A stretch of 58,139 nucleotides of DNA from JBASRP01 sp044866075 (GCA_044866075.1 JBIOTQ010000001.1:1-58139), one strand, 5' to 3'; shown: positions 40,894 to 50,263, counted from the first letter of the stretch. Numbers and translations are program-made. The notes: generated by a model not told the origin, from the letters alone.

Positions 40894-41610
40894 CTGGGCA
40901 TCCTTCGTGATTTCGAGCGTCGCCTCGAGACCGTCGTCGAGGGGTTCTTCGCTCGCGCGCTGCCGGGCGGCGGGGTGCAGCCGGTCGAGCTCGGCAAACG
41001 GATGGTTCGCACGATGGAGGAGCAGAAGACGGTCTCTGTGGCGAACGTGTACGTCCCGAACGAGTTCACCTTCTTCCTGTCGGCGAAGGACGTCGAGCGA
41101 TTGCGTCCGGTCGAGAACGCGCTCGCGCGCGAGCTCGGGGCGGTCGCGCGGCGCGCGGCGACGAGCGAGGGCTGGCGCCTCCTCGGGCCGCCGAACATCC
41201 GGCTGATCGAGGACGACTCGCAGGCGCAAGGCACGTTCCGCGTGGAGGCGCTCGTCGTGGAGGGCGAAGATGCGGAGGCCGAGAAGGCCGGACCGCACAC
41301 GCAGCTCCTGCAGATGGCGAGCGAGCACGACGCCGAGCTCGTCGTGACGGGATCGAAGCGACGGCCCTATCCGCTGTCGAAGGACACTCTTTCGATCGGC
41401 CGGCTCGACGCGTGCGACATCGTCCTATCGGATCCCGGAGTCTCCCGGAAGCACGCCGAGGTCCGGCGCGAGGGCGACGAGTGGGTCGTGATCGACCTCG
41501 GGTCGACGAACGGCACGATCGTGAACGGCAAGCCGGTGCGGCGCCACCGGCTGGCCGAGGGGGATCGCATCGAGGTCGGGGAGACGACGATCGAGTACCA
41601 CGGAGCCTGA
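40894..41610 (+). CDS. fhaA: DUF3662 and FHA domain protein (FhaA)
   Basis: The roughly 238-residue protein has the DUF3662 domain (GILRDFERRLETVVEGFFARALPGGGVQPVELGKRMVRTMEEQ) and a C-terminal FHA domain (SIGRLDACDIVLSDPGVSRKHAEV, DLGSTNGTIVNGKPV) that reads phosphothreonine. FhaA tunes peptidoglycan synthesis downstream of PknB. The family begins MGILxxFERR. The only codon at that position is CTG 40894, six nt after GGAGGA, so a CTG start is inferred. An in-frame GTG at 40825 would add 23 unrelated residues and precede the promoter box. Confidence 0.9.
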   Translation: MGILRDFERRLETVVEGFFARALPGGGVQPVELGKRMVRTMEEQKTVSVANVYVPNEFTFFLSAKDVERLRPVENALARELGAVARRAATSEGWRLLGPPNIRLIEDDSQAQGTFRVEALVVEGEDAEAEKAGPHTQLLQMASEHDAELVVTGSKRRPYPLSKDTLSIGRLDACDIVLSDPGVSRKHAEVRREGDEWVVIDLGSTNGTIVNGKPVRRHRLAEGDRIEVGETTIEYHGA

Positions 41611-41616
41611 CAGACC

Positions 41617-42069
41617 GTGCCCGTTCTGGTTCTCAGCATCCTCAAGTTCCTGTTCCTCGCGTTGCTGTACCTCTTCATCGCGCGCGCGATCCGCGTCATC
41701 TACCTCGATCTGGTCGGGCCGCGCGTCCCCCGGTCGTCCGCGCCGGCGTCCGTTCCGGCACCGCGCAAGCGCCGCGCGCAGCCGCGCGAGCTGGTCGTCA
41801 CCGAATCCGACGGCTCACCGCGCTCGTACCCGATGAACGCCGAGCCGCTCGCGATCGGACGATCCGAGGCCTGCCAGATCATCCTCAACGACACCTACGT
41901 CTCGCAGATGCACGCGCGCGTCTACCCGAAGGACGGCGAGTGGTTCGTCGAGGATCTCGGGTCGACGAACGGCACGTACCTCAACCGCGCCAAGGTGACG
42001 CAGCCGTCCGCCGTGGGCGTCGGCGACGAGATCCGGATCGGCAAGACGACGCTCGAGGTGCGCCGGTGA
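41617..42069 (+). CDS. fhaB: FHA domain protein (FhaB/FipA)
   Basis: The 150-residue protein has an N-terminal membrane helix (LVLSILKFLFLALLYLFIARAIRVIYLDL), a basic linker, and one FHA domain (LAIGRSEACQIILNDTYVSQMHARV, DLGSTNGTYLN). It recruits phosphothreonine partners, including division proteins, at the membrane. The GTG start is 6 bp after fhaA. Its stop overlaps the phosphatase start (GTGA). Confidence 0.9.
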   Translation: MPVLVLSILKFLFLALLYLFIARAIRVIYLDLVGPRVPRSSAPASVPAPRKRRAQPRELVVTESDGSPRSYPMNAEPLAIGRSEACQIILNDTYVSQMHARVYPKDGEWFVEDLGSTNGTYLNRAKVTQPSAVGVGDEIRIGKTTLEVRR

Positions 42070-43211
42070 ACAGCGCGGGGGTGCGGTGGGCCGCGCGCTC
42101 GGACGTCGGGAAGGCGCGCGACAGGAACGAGGACTCGTACTACGGCGGCGATCACGTCTTCGCCGTGGCCGACGGTCTCGGCGGACACAACGCCGGCGAC
42201 GTCGCGAGCCGGCTGGCGATCGAGCCCATCGCGTCCTTGGACCGGCGTCTCGAGAACGTTGCCGACGACCGCGTCGCCGACGCCCTCGCCGATGCGGTCC
42301 TGGAGGCGAACCGCGCCGTGTACAAGCGCGCGCAGGACGACGCGAAGGTGCGCGGAATGGGCACCACGCTCACGGCCGTCGCCGTTTCGGACGGGTCCGC
42401 GCACCTAGCGCACGTCGGTGACTCTCGCTGTTACCTGATGCGCAACGGCGGCTTCTCGCAGCTCTCGAGCGACCACACGCTGGTCGCTCGGATGGTGCAA
42501 GAGGGCAAGCTGACTCCCGAGCAGGCCGAGGTGCACCCGCAACGGTCGATCCTCACTCGCGCGCTCGGCGCCGAGCCCGAGGTCGACGTCGATTCTCTCG
42601 AGATCACCCTCGTCCCGGGGGACCGGCTGCTCCTGTGCTCGGACGGGCTCTCGTCCGTGATCGGCGAGGAGCGCATCCGCGAGCTCCTCGCGGGGAGCGA
42701 GGACCTCGATCGCGCGTGCCGCCTTTTGATCGACGAAGCCAACGCGAAGGGCGGGCCGGACAACATCACCGTCGTCGTCGTCGAGATGACCGGGACTCCC
42801 TCGCGCGTCGCGGCCGCTCCTCCGCGGCGGCACCCGAAGCCCCCGGCCGAGCGGCGGAAGCGGCGCGAGCGCCGGTTCCCGGTCCGGCTCGCGGTGTGGG
42901 TGGTCGTCGTGCTCGCCCTCGGGATCGGAAGCTGGTTGGGGTTCCGCTCGTGGGTGAACCGGTCGTACTTCGTCGGCGTCGAAGACGGGAAGGTCGCGAT
43001 CTTCCGGGGACTCCCCACGCTCAGTCTGAACCACGTGGAAAAGACCACCACCTATTCGATCGAGCAGATCCCCGAGCAGTTCCGGGCCCGGCTCGAGGAG
43101 GGGATCCGCGCGAAGAGCCTGGCCGACGCCCAAGCCGTCCTGGACGGGATCCTGCGGAGCGCCACCCCCACTCCGAGCGCGTCTCCCTCACCATCCCCGA
43201 CCCCGACATAA
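42066..43211 (+). CDS. pstP: PP2C-family Ser/Thr phosphatase (PstP)
   Basis: The 381-residue PP2C phosphatase reverses PknA/PknB phosphorylation. Metal-binding motifs include ARDRNEDSYY, VADGLGGHNAGDVAS, HVGDSRCYLMRNG, LLLCSDGLSSVIG and GGPDNITVVVVE, with the expected aspartates. A basic linker and one membrane helix (VRLAVWVVVVLALGIGSWLGF) follow, then an extracytoplasmic domain ending in a Pro/Ser-rich tail. The GTG start overlaps fhaB. Confidence 0.93.
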   Translation: MNSAGVRWAARSDVGKARDRNEDSYYGGDHVFAVADGLGGHNAGDVASRLAIEPIASLDRRLENVADDRVADALADAVLEANRAVYKRAQDDAKVRGMGTTLTAVAVSDGSAHLAHVGDSRCYLMRNGGFSQLSSDHTLVARMVQEGKLTPEQAEVHPQRSILTRALGAEPEVDVDSLEITLVPGDRLLLCSDGLSSVIGEERIRELLAGSEDLDRACRLLIDEANAKGGPDNITVVVVEMTGTPSRVAAAPPRRHPKPPAERRKRRERRFPVRLAVWVVVVLALGIGSWLGFRSWVNRSYFVGVEDGKVAIFRGLPTLSLNHVEKTTTYSIEQIPEQFRARLEEGIRAKSLADAQAVLDGILRSATPTPSASPSPSPTPT

Positions 43212-43216
43212 AGACC

Positions 43217-44485
43217 ATGAGCAGACGCAACGCGGAACTCGGCCTGATCATCCTCGCGGTGATCTTGTCGTTCGGCGCCTATCTGCTGGTGCATTTCGCA
43301 ACCTCCGACTCGGTACCGGCCGGCTTCGTCACGTACGCCTTCTCGGTCGCCGGCGTCGCGATCGCGGCGCACCTCGTCGTGCGACGGTACGCGCCGAACG
43401 CCGACCCGCTGCTCCTCCCGATCGGGCTCCTGCTCGCGGGACTCGGCTACGCGATGGTGAAGCGGCTGAACCCCGACCTCGGCGGGCCGCAGCTCGCGTG
43501 GATCGTCATCGGGATCGCCGCGTTCATCGTGACGCTTCTCGTCGCGCGCGATCCGCGGCGGATCGAGTCGTTCCGCTACTCGCTGATGCTCCTGGGCCTG
43601 GCATTGCTGCTCTTGCCTCTGGCGCCGGGGATCGGCCGGACCGTGTCGGGGGCGCGGCTCTGGGTGCGCGTGGGCACGCTCAACTTCCAGCCGGCCGAAG
43701 GCGCCAAGATCCTGCTCGCGGCGTTCCTCGCCGGGTACCTCGCGAGCAAACGGGAAGTCCTGACCGCAGCCACGACGCGCATCGGCCCATGGATGATCCC
43801 CGCGCCGCGCCACTTCGGACCCTTGGTCCTCGCGTGGGGGGTCTCGCTCGCCGTCATGGTGTTCGAGCGCGACCTCGGATCATCGATGCTCTTCTTCGCC
43901 CTGTTCGTCGTGATGCTGTACGCGGCGACCGCGCGCGCTTCGTATGTGATCACGGGTGTCGGGTTGTTCGCCGGCGGAACCTATCTCGCCTATCAAACGT
44001 TCGCGCACGTCCAAAACCGCATCGCGGCGTGGCTCGATCCGTGGAGCCGCATCGAGACCTCCGGTTTCCAGATCGCGCAATCGCTGTTCGCGTTGGGGAC
44101 CGGAGGGATCGGCGGCCAGGGTCTCGGGCGCGGCCGGCCGGATCTGATCCGGCGGGGCGTCGAGACCGACTTCATCTTCGCCGCGTTCGGCGAGGAGCTC
44201 GGCATGGTCGGGACGCTCGCCATCCTGTTGCTGTTCGGTGTGCTCGTCGCGCGCGGGTTCCACATCGCGCTCCGCGCCCGCGACCCCTTCTACACCCTGC
44301 TCGCGACCGGCCTGACGGTGATCGTCGGGATCCAGACGTTCCTGATCGTCGGCGGCGTCACGCGGCTGATCCCGTTGACGGGCATCACGTTACCGTTCGT
44401 GTCGTACGGGGGATCGAGCATCGTCGCCAACTTCGTGCTCATAGCGTTGCTGATGCGCGTATCCGACGCGGAGAAGACCGCGTGA
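43217..44485 (+). CDS. rodA: FtsW/RodA-type peptidoglycan polymerase (SEDS family)
   Basis: The 422-residue protein has about ten membrane helices and belongs to the SEDS glycosyltransferase family, which polymerises lipid II. Signatures are VSGARLWVRVGTLNFQPAEGAKI, RDLGSSMLFF, GGIGGQGLGRG and the periplasmic loop ETDFIFAAFGEELGM. The next gene, a class B penicillin-binding protein, is its partner, so RodA rather than FtsW is the likely name. The stop overlaps pbpA (GTGA). Confidence 0.92.
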   Translation: MSRRNAELGLIILAVILSFGAYLLVHFATSDSVPAGFVTYAFSVAGVAIAAHLVVRRYAPNADPLLLPIGLLLAGLGYAMVKRLNPDLGGPQLAWIVIGIAAFIVTLLVARDPRRIESFRYSLMLLGLALLLLPLAPGIGRTVSGARLWVRVGTLNFQPAEGAKILLAAFLAGYLASKREVLTAATTRIGPWMIPAPRHFGPLVLAWGVSLAVMVFERDLGSSMLFFALFVVMLYAATARASYVITGVGLFAGGTYLAYQTFAHVQNRIAAWLDPWSRIETSGFQIAQSLFALGTGGIGGQGLGRGRPDLIRRGVETDFIFAAFGEELGMVGTLAILLLFGVLVARGFHIALRARDPFYTLLATGLTVIVGIQTFLIVGGVTRLIPLTGITLPFVSYGGSSIVANFVLIALLMRVSDAEKTA

Positions 44486-45975
44486 ACCGCTCGGTGCGTC
44501 GCGTCGCTCTCGCGATCGGGATCGCCTTCGCGGCTCTCGTCGCGCAGCTCTCCTACGTTCAGGTCTTCAGCGCCGAGCGGCTGTCCGAGAATCCCGCGAA
44601 CCGGCGGCTCCTGATCAAGGAGTACTCGATCGAACGCGGCGCGATCGTCGTCGGGAACGACATCACCGTCGCGAGATCGGTCGCCACGAAGGACAACCTG
44701 AAGTTCCTCCGGCAGTACAAGCTGAGAGGGCTCTACGGTCAGATCTCCGGGTACTACTCGATCGTGTTCGGACGCTCCGGGCTCGAGCAGAGCTACAACG
44801 ACTACCTCATCGGCGCGGGACCGCAGGACCGCTTCTCCGCGATCGTCGACGACCTCCTCGGACGGGCGCGGATCGGGAACGACATCCACCTGACGATCGA
44901 CCCCGACCTGCAACGCATCGCGCGCAGCGCGCTCGGCAAGCAGCGCGGGGCGGCGGCGGCGATCGATCCGAAGACCGGAGAGGTCCTGGCGCTGTACGCC
45001 AATCCGTCCTTCGACCCGAACCCGCTGTCGTCGCACAACATCGATAGTGTCCGCGCGGCATGGAACCGCCTGAACGCGGATCCGTTGAAGCCTCTCACGT
45101 CGCGGGCGACGCAGGAGCGGTATCCGCCGGGCTCGACCATGAAAGTCATCGTTGCCGCGGCCGCGCTCGAGGACGGCATCAAGGCGACGGATACGTTCTC
45201 GAACCCCCGCGCGCTCGATCTGCCGCTCACCAATCGCACGCTGCCGAACTTCGGCGGCGGCGCGTGCCGCGGCGGCGGGAGAATCTCCTTGGCCCAGGGC
45301 CTGCGCGTCTCGTGCAATACCACGTTCGCGCAGATCGGCATGAAGGTCGGGCCGGAGAAGCTCGACACCATGGCGCGCAAGTTCGGTTTCGGGGGGCCGC
45401 TCCGCGGCTTCGACCTGCCGTCGGCGCCGAGCTGCTTCGTCGCGGTTCCGGGCCGGGAGTGCGGCGATCCGAACCTCGACGCGCCGACGACGGCATTCTC
45501 GTCGATCGGACAGTCGAACGTGCGCGTCACGCCACTGCAGATGGCCGTCGTCGCGGCGACGGTCGCGAACGGCGGGCGCGTTCCGCAACCGCACGTGGTG
45601 CGGGAGATCCAGGATTCGAGCGGCCGAGTGATCAAGCGGATCGTGCTGCGACCCTCCGATCCCATCTACTCATCCGAGACGGCCGACACGATGCGCGACA
45701 TGATGATCGACGTCGTCGACAACGGCACGGGACGTCCGGCGGCGATCGGCAGCCTGCGCGGTGAGATGGGCGGGAAGACCGGAACGGCTCAGACCGGGAT
45801 CGAAGGCGAAGCCCCGCACGTATGGTTCATCGCCTTCGCACCCGGGATCGCGGTCGCCGTCGTCGTCGAGAACGGGGGAAACCTTGCCGATGCGGCAACA
45901 GGCGGGAAAGTGGCCGGACCGATCGCCAAAGCGCTTATAGAGAAGAAGATCGAGAAAGACTCTCGTACACGATGA
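44482..45975 (+). CDS. pbpA: Class B penicillin-binding protein (PbpA/PBP2 type)
   Basis: The 497-residue transpeptidase has an N-terminal membrane helix (RVALAIGIAFAALVAQLSYVQ), then a short pedestal (YSIERGAIVV). The catalytic motifs are SxxK (GSTMKV, near residue 217), SxN (SCNTTF, near 277) and KTG (GGKTGTAQ, near 431). It crosslinks peptidoglycan made by the adjacent SEDS polymerase. The GTG start overlaps rodA and the stop overlaps the next kinase, so the cluster is translationally coupled. Confidence 0.93.
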   Translation: MNRSVRRVALAIGIAFAALVAQLSYVQVFSAERLSENPANRRLLIKEYSIERGAIVVGNDITVARSVATKDNLKFLRQYKLRGLYGQISGYYSIVFGRSGLEQSYNDYLIGAGPQDRFSAIVDDLLGRARIGNDIHLTIDPDLQRIARSALGKQRGAAAAIDPKTGEVLALYANPSFDPNPLSSHNIDSVRAAWNRLNADPLKPLTSRATQERYPPGSTMKVIVAAAALEDGIKATDTFSNPRALDLPLTNRTLPNFGGGACRGGGRISLAQGLRVSCNTTFAQIGMKVGPEKLDTMARKFGFGGPLRGFDLPSAPSCFVAVPGRECGDPNLDAPTTAFSSIGQSNVRVTPLQMAVVAATVANGGRVPQPHVVREIQDSSGRVIKRIVLRPSDPIYSSETADTMRDMMIDVVDNGTGRPAAIGSLRGEMGGKTGTAQTGIEGEAPHVWFIAFAPGIAVAVVVENGGNLADAATGGKVAGPIAKALIEKKIEKDSRTR

Positions 45976-47507
45976 CTCCCAGGGCGAGCAACGGAGGAAC
46001 GGGCGCCGCCGGCGTCGTCCTCGCCGACCGCTACCGGCTCGAGGAACCGATCGCGGCCGGCGGGATGGGCGAGGTCTGGCGCGCAACCGACACTCTTCTC
46101 GAGCGAAGCGTCGCGGTGAAGCTCTTGCGCGAGGCGCTGACGGACGATCCCGTCGTGGCCGAACGGTTCCGTCGCGAAGCGCTCACCGCGGCGCAGCTCT
46201 CGCATCCGAACATGGCCGGTGTCTACGACTACGTGAAGGACAACGGACGTCGCGGCATCGTGATGGAGTTCGTCGACGGCGAGACGCTGGCCGATCGACT
46301 GGCGCGCGACGGCCGGCTGGACGCTCGCGAATCTGTGCGCGTCGCGTCCGGTGTACTTTCGGCGCTGCAAGCCGCGCACGACGCAGGCGTGATTCATCGC
46401 GACGTGAAGCCTGGCAACGTGATGCTGACGGCGGCCGGCGGCGTCAAGGTGACGGACTTCGGGATCGCGCGCGCGGCGTCCGACCACACGATCACGGAAA
46501 CGGGGATGGTGGTTGGGACCGCGCAATACCTCGCGCCGGAGCAGGTGAGCGGGAAGCCGGCGACGCCGGCGTCCGACCTCTACTCGGTGGGCGCGATCCT
46601 GTACGAGATGCTGTCCGGACGGAAGCCCTTCCAGGCCGAGACGCCACTGGCCGTCGCGATGATGCGCCTCACCGAGGGCCCGCCGCCGCTGACGAAGGCG
46701 CGACCCAAGGTGCCGGCGCGGATCGCACAGGTAGTCGAGCGCGCGATGGCGCTCGAACCCGGCGACCGCTATTCGTCGGCCGATGCCATGGCGCAGGCTC
46801 TCGGGTCGGCTCTGAGCGCGACCGCTCCCGCCACCGGCCCCATCCGGCACGATCCCGAGCCGACGGAGGTCCTTCCGATCGAGGGCGCGGAGGCGGCGAC
46901 GGTGGTGATCCCGCGCGGAGCGGTCGAGCCATCGGTCAGCCGGGTCGCCGAGAAACGACGGCGCGAATACAAGCGGCTCGGTCTCTACGCTGTCCTGTTG
47001 GCGCTCGTCATCGGACTCATCGTGATGGGTGCGCTCGCGCTGACCGGCGGCGGAGGCGGCACCGTTCGCGTTCCCGCGTTCACAGGGATGCAACGCGCGG
47101 CCGCCGAGCAAGCGGCGGACCTCGTCGACTTGCGCCTCGTCATCAGTGAGGTGGGCAGCGCGCGTGCGAAGGGAGTAGTGCTCACACAGAGCATCGAGCC
47201 GGGCACTGAACTCGCGCGCGGCGAGACGGTCAAACTCACGATATCCTCCGGCGTTCCACCCAAGCCGGCGGGCCTCGAGGTCCCCGATCTGAGGGGAGAA
47301 GACGAGGACGAGGCGAAAGAGATCCTGAAAGACGACGGATTCGCCATCGGCGAAGTGACCCACGAGGCGTCGACGGAGGTCGAAGAAGGCAAAGTGATCC
47401 GCACCAGCCCGCAGGCCGGGGCCACGCTCGAACCGGGCGACGAGGTGGATATCGTGGTGTCTTCAGGCCCGCCCGAGCGGAAGAAGCGCGGGAAAGGAAG
47501 AGGCTGA
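45972..47507 (+). CDS. Ser/Thr protein kinase with two PASTA domains (pknA position)
   Basis: The 511-residue membrane kinase has a Gly loop AAGGMGEVW, ATP Lys in VAVKLL (about 46), HRDVKPGN (about 141) and DFG. A helix near residues 337-357 (LYAVLLALVIGLIVMGALAL) precedes two PASTA domains, which bind muropeptides or beta-lactams. In mycobacteria the pknA slot encodes a kinase without PASTA domains, so this one is PknB-like in a PknA position. The basic tail (KKRGKGRG) is near the stop. The ATG overlaps pbpA. Confidence 0.9.
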   Translation: MTPRASNGGTGAAGVVLADRYRLEEPIAAGGMGEVWRATDTLLERSVAVKLLREALTDDPVVAERFRREALTAAQLSHPNMAGVYDYVKDNGRRGIVMEFVDGETLADRLARDGRLDARESVRVASGVLSALQAAHDAGVIHRDVKPGNVMLTAAGGVKVTDFGIARAASDHTITETGMVVGTAQYLAPEQVSGKPATPASDLYSVGAILYEMLSGRKPFQAETPLAVAMMRLTEGPPPLTKARPKVPARIAQVVERAMALEPGDRYSSADAMAQALGSALSATAPATGPIRHDPEPTEVLPIEGAEAATVVIPRGAVEPSVSRVAEKRRREYKRLGLYAVLLALVIGLIVMGALALTGGGGGTVRVPAFTGMQRAAAEQAADLVDLRLVISEVGSARAKGVVLTQSIEPGTELARGETVKLTISSGVPPKPAGLEVPDLRGEDEDEAKEILKDDGFAIGEVTHEASTEVEEGKVIRTSPQAGATLEPGDEVDIVVSSGPPERKKRGKGRG

Positions 47508-49208
47508 GTGAGCGTCAACTCGCAGAAGGTGCTGTCCGGCCGGTACGAGCTGAACGAGCGGCTCGGCTCCGGCGGGATGGCCGAGGTCTACCTCGGCCGC
47601 GACCGCGTCCTCGGACGCACGATCGCGGTGAAGACGCTCCTTGTGCAGTTCGCCGGAGACCCGCACTTCATCGCCCGCTTCCGCCGCGAGGCACAGTCGG
47701 CCGCCGCGCTGAACCATCCCAACATCGTCGGCGTGTACGACACCGGCTCCGACGACGGAACGCACTATATCGTCATGGAGTACATCGAGGGCCGCACCTT
47801 GCGCGACGTCATCCGCGAAGAGGGCCCGCTGCTGCCGGAACGTGCGGCGGAACTCGCCGGCGACGTCTGCGCGGCTCTTGCGTTCGCGCATTCGCACGGG
47901 ATCGTCCATCGCGACGTGAAGCCGGCGAACATCATGCTGACGAAGAACGGCGAAGTGAAGGTCACGGACTTCGGGATCGCGCGCGCCGCCTCGTCCGAGA
48001 CCGTGACACAAACGGCGACCGTCCTCGGGACCGCGCAGTACTTCTCGCCGGAGCAAGCGCAAGCCGGTCCGGTCGACGCGCGATCCGACATCTACTCGCT
48101 CGGTGTCGTGCTGTACGAGATGCTGACACGCCAGGTTCCCTTCACCGGCTCGTCGCCCGTCGCGATCGCGTACAAGCACGTGAAGGAAGACCCGATCCTT
48201 CCGTCGCGGCTGAACGCCGACATCCCCCCGGCGCTCGAGGCGATCGTTATGAAGGCGCTCGCGAAGAACCCCGACAACCGCTACCAGAGCGCGCAGGAGA
48301 TGCGCCAGGACCTGATGCGGGCCGCGAGCGGCAAGCCCGTGGCGGCCACGCCGGTGCTGCCGGCGATCGAGGAGACGTCCATCCACCGACCGACGGCGAC
48401 CGATTCCACCGTGGTCATCCGTCGCACCGGCGCCGTGCCACCCGTCGAGGTCGCGCGCCGCCGGCGCCGTCTCGGGTGGATCCTTCTGACGCTGATCATG
48501 CTCGCGATAGCCGGCGTCGTGGCGTGGGCGATCGTGAGCACGCTCAACAAGGCTCCCGAGACGTTCTCCATTCCAAGCGTCGTCGGGCTGAAGGAAGAGG
48601 ACGCCGTGCGGAACCTCAAAGCCGCGGGATTCACGAACATCGACGTCGATCATGTCGAGAGCGACACGGTCGACGCAGGTCTCGTGATCGATCAAAGACC
48701 CAGCAGTGGCGAACTTCCGAAGGACACGCTCGTCCGGCTGCGCGTCTCCTCGGGCCGAGGGCTAACGACAGTCCCCAGCCTCAAAGGCAAGACCGTCACG
48801 GAGGCGACCAAACTCTTGAGCGACGCCGGGCTCGAACTCGGAAGGCAGGCGCAGGTCGTCAGTAGCGAGGAAGACAAGGGGAAGATCATCAGCTCGAACC
48901 CCAGCGCCGGCGTCGAGGTCCGGCGCGGGACGAAGGTCAATGTCTCCGTCGGCAAGGGCCCTGATACGGCGGTGGTCCCGACGGTCCTCGGGAAGGACGT
49001 CGCGACGGCGACGGCGGAGCTGAAGGCCGCCGGCTTCGATGTAAGTCATCAGACCTCGAGTACCGGAAGTTGTTTCTTCGCTCCTCCCGACAGGGTCTGC
49101 GACCAAAACCCGGACGCCGGAACGCAGGCCAAGAAGGGGTCGACGGTCACGATCTACACGAATTCCGAGTCGAGCCCATCCCCCACACCGACCGGAACGG
49201 AAACGTAA
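47508..49208 (+). CDS. pknB: Ser/Thr protein kinase PknB with three PASTA domains
   Basis: The 566-residue kinase has GSGGMAEVY, Lys in IAVKTL, HRDVKPANIML, DFG and an activation loop with Thr residues (SETVTQTATVLGT), typical of PknB. A membrane helix (WILLTLIMLAIAGVVAWAIV) and three extracytoplasmic PASTA repeats follow. The third has two cysteines (CFFAPPDRVC) that could form a disulfide. The GTG start abuts the previous stop. It controls peptidoglycan synthesis through FhaA and other substrates. Confidence 0.93.
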   Translation: MSVNSQKVLSGRYELNERLGSGGMAEVYLGRDRVLGRTIAVKTLLVQFAGDPHFIARFRREAQSAAALNHPNIVGVYDTGSDDGTHYIVMEYIEGRTLRDVIREEGPLLPERAAELAGDVCAALAFAHSHGIVHRDVKPANIMLTKNGEVKVTDFGIARAASSETVTQTATVLGTAQYFSPEQAQAGPVDARSDIYSLGVVLYEMLTRQVPFTGSSPVAIAYKHVKEDPILPSRLNADIPPALEAIVMKALAKNPDNRYQSAQEMRQDLMRAASGKPVAATPVLPAIEETSIHRPTATDSTVVIRRTGAVPPVEVARRRRRLGWILLTLIMLAIAGVVAWAIVSTLNKAPETFSIPSVVGLKEEDAVRNLKAAGFTNIDVDHVESDTVDAGLVIDQRPSSGELPKDTLVRLRVSSGRGLTTVPSLKGKTVTEATKLLSDAGLELGRQAQVVSSEEDKGKIISSNPSAGVEVRRGTKVNVSVGKGPDTAVVPTVLGKDVATATAELKAAGFDVSHQTSSTGSCFFAPPDRVCDQNPDAGTQAKKGSTVTIYTNSESSPSPTPTGTET

Positions 49209-49820
49209 CTACGCGGGCGTCTTGGCCGAGGCCGCGCAGCGGTCGAGGAAGTTTCTCAGAATTTGCATGCCCTCGGTCGTGAGCACGCTCTCGGGGTGGA
49301 ACTGCACTCCTTCGATGGGCAGCGTTCTGTGCCGAACGGCCATGACCAGCTCGTCGCCGGTCTCGGCCGTGACTTTCAGCTCGTGCGGCAGCGACGAGCG
49401 CTCGACGACGAGCGAGTGGTAGCGCGTCGCCTCGAACGGGATCGGGAGACCGTCGAGAACGCCTTCACCGCGGTGGTAGATCTGCGATGTCTTCCCATGC
49501 ACGAGCTCGGGCGCGCGCTGGATGCGTCCGCCGAAAACGTAGCCGATGCATTGGTGTCCCAAGCACACCCCGAGGAGCGGGGTCGTCGGCCCGAGCTCGC
49601 GGATCAGGTCGTTGGAGATGCCGACGTCGGACGGTTTCTCGGGCGTCCCCGGGCCCGGCGAGATGACGATCCCGTCCGCCCGGAACTCGCGCGCCTGGTC
49701 TACGGTCCACGCGTCGTTGCGGACGACGGTGGGCTCGGCGCCGAGCTCGGCGAGCTCCTGCACGAGGTTGTAGGTGAAAGAGTCGTAGTTATCGACGACG
49801 AGAACCCGGGGGCCGGTCAT
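49209..49820 (-). CDS. Glutamine amidotransferase of anthranilate/aminodeoxychorismate synthase (TrpG/PabA)
   Basis: The 203-residue class I glutaminase supplies ammonia for anthranilate or 4-amino-4-deoxychorismate. It has the catalytic Cys in LLGVCLGHQCIGYVFGG, the P-loop-like ISPGPGTPE, and His/Glu in GVQFHPESV. It sits next to pknB as in mycobacteria, but on the opposite strand, with stop codons adjacent. A TAGGCT -10 lies six nt before the ATG. Confidence 0.9.
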   Translation of the reverse strand: MTGPRVLVVDNYDSFTYNLVQELAELGAEPTVVRNDAWTVDQAREFRADGIVISPGPGTPEKPSDVGISNDLIRELGPTTPLLGVCLGHQCIGYVFGGRIQRAPELVHGKTSQIYHRGEGVLDGLPIPFEATRYHSLVVERSSLPHELKVTAETGDELVMAVRHRTLPIEGVQFHPESVLTTEGMQILRNFLDRCAASAKTPA

Positions 49821-49826
49821 GTGGCG

Positions 49827-49832
49827 AGCCTA
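49827..49832 (-). promoter_or_regulatory. Candidate -10 box (TAGGCT) of the TrpG/PabA gene
   Basis: TAGGCT stands six nt before the ATG at 49820 on the minus strand with no ribosome site. It is identical to the LysR and thioesterase boxes, and the spacer is like that of the thioesterase gene. Confidence 0.45.
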
Positions 49833-49850
49833 TCACCGCGACTGTATTGC

Positions 49851-49856
49851 TACGCT
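49851..49856 (+). promoter_or_regulatory. Candidate -10 box (TACGCT) of the VOC gene
   Basis: TACGCT stands eight nt before the GTG at 49865, 18 bp from the opposing TrpG/PabA box, without a ribosome site. Confidence 0.35.
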
Positions 49857-49864
49857 GCCTTTCC

Positions 49865-50263
49865 GTGAGGTTCGGTTACGCGATCGTGTACGTCGACGAC
49901 GTCCTCGCCACGCTCGACTTCTACGAGCGCGCGTTCGGGATGCGGCGCGGCTACGTCGCGGACCCGGCGGCGTACGGCGAGCTCAACACCGGAGCGACGC
50001 GCCTCGCGTTCGTTTCGCACGAGCAGGCGGGCGGGTTGATCCCGGGTGGGTATCGCCATGCCAACGTGGCCGAGCCGCCGCCGGGATGCGAGATCGCTCT
50101 CGTCACCGACGACGTCGACGCCGCCTACGGTGCGGCACTGAAAGCCGGCGCGCTCGTGGTCGCGCCGCCCACCGATCAGCCCTGGGGCCAGCGGATCGCG
50201 TACGTCCGCGACCTCAACGGCGTGCTCGTCGAGCTCTGCACCTCGACGGAGGATGCCGGCTAG
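49865..50263 (+). CDS. VOC-superfamily (glyoxalase-like) protein
   Basis: The 132-residue protein has paired beta-alpha-beta-beta-beta modules: FGYAIVYVDDVLATLDFYERAFG and EIALVTDDVDAAYGAALKAGALVVAPPTDQPWGQRIAYVRDLNGVLVELC. It matches glyoxalase/dioxygenase-fold metalloproteins. Metal ligands cannot be all assigned: a Glu ends the fold (VELC), and an early His is replaced in YAIVYV. Substrate unknown. The GTG start follows a -10 box. Confidence 0.8.
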   Translation: MRFGYAIVYVDDVLATLDFYERAFGMRRGYVADPAAYGELNTGATRLAFVSHEQAGGLIPGGYRHANVAEPPPGCEIALVTDDVDAAYGAALKAGALVVAPPTDQPWGQRIAYVRDLNGVLVELCTSTEDAG

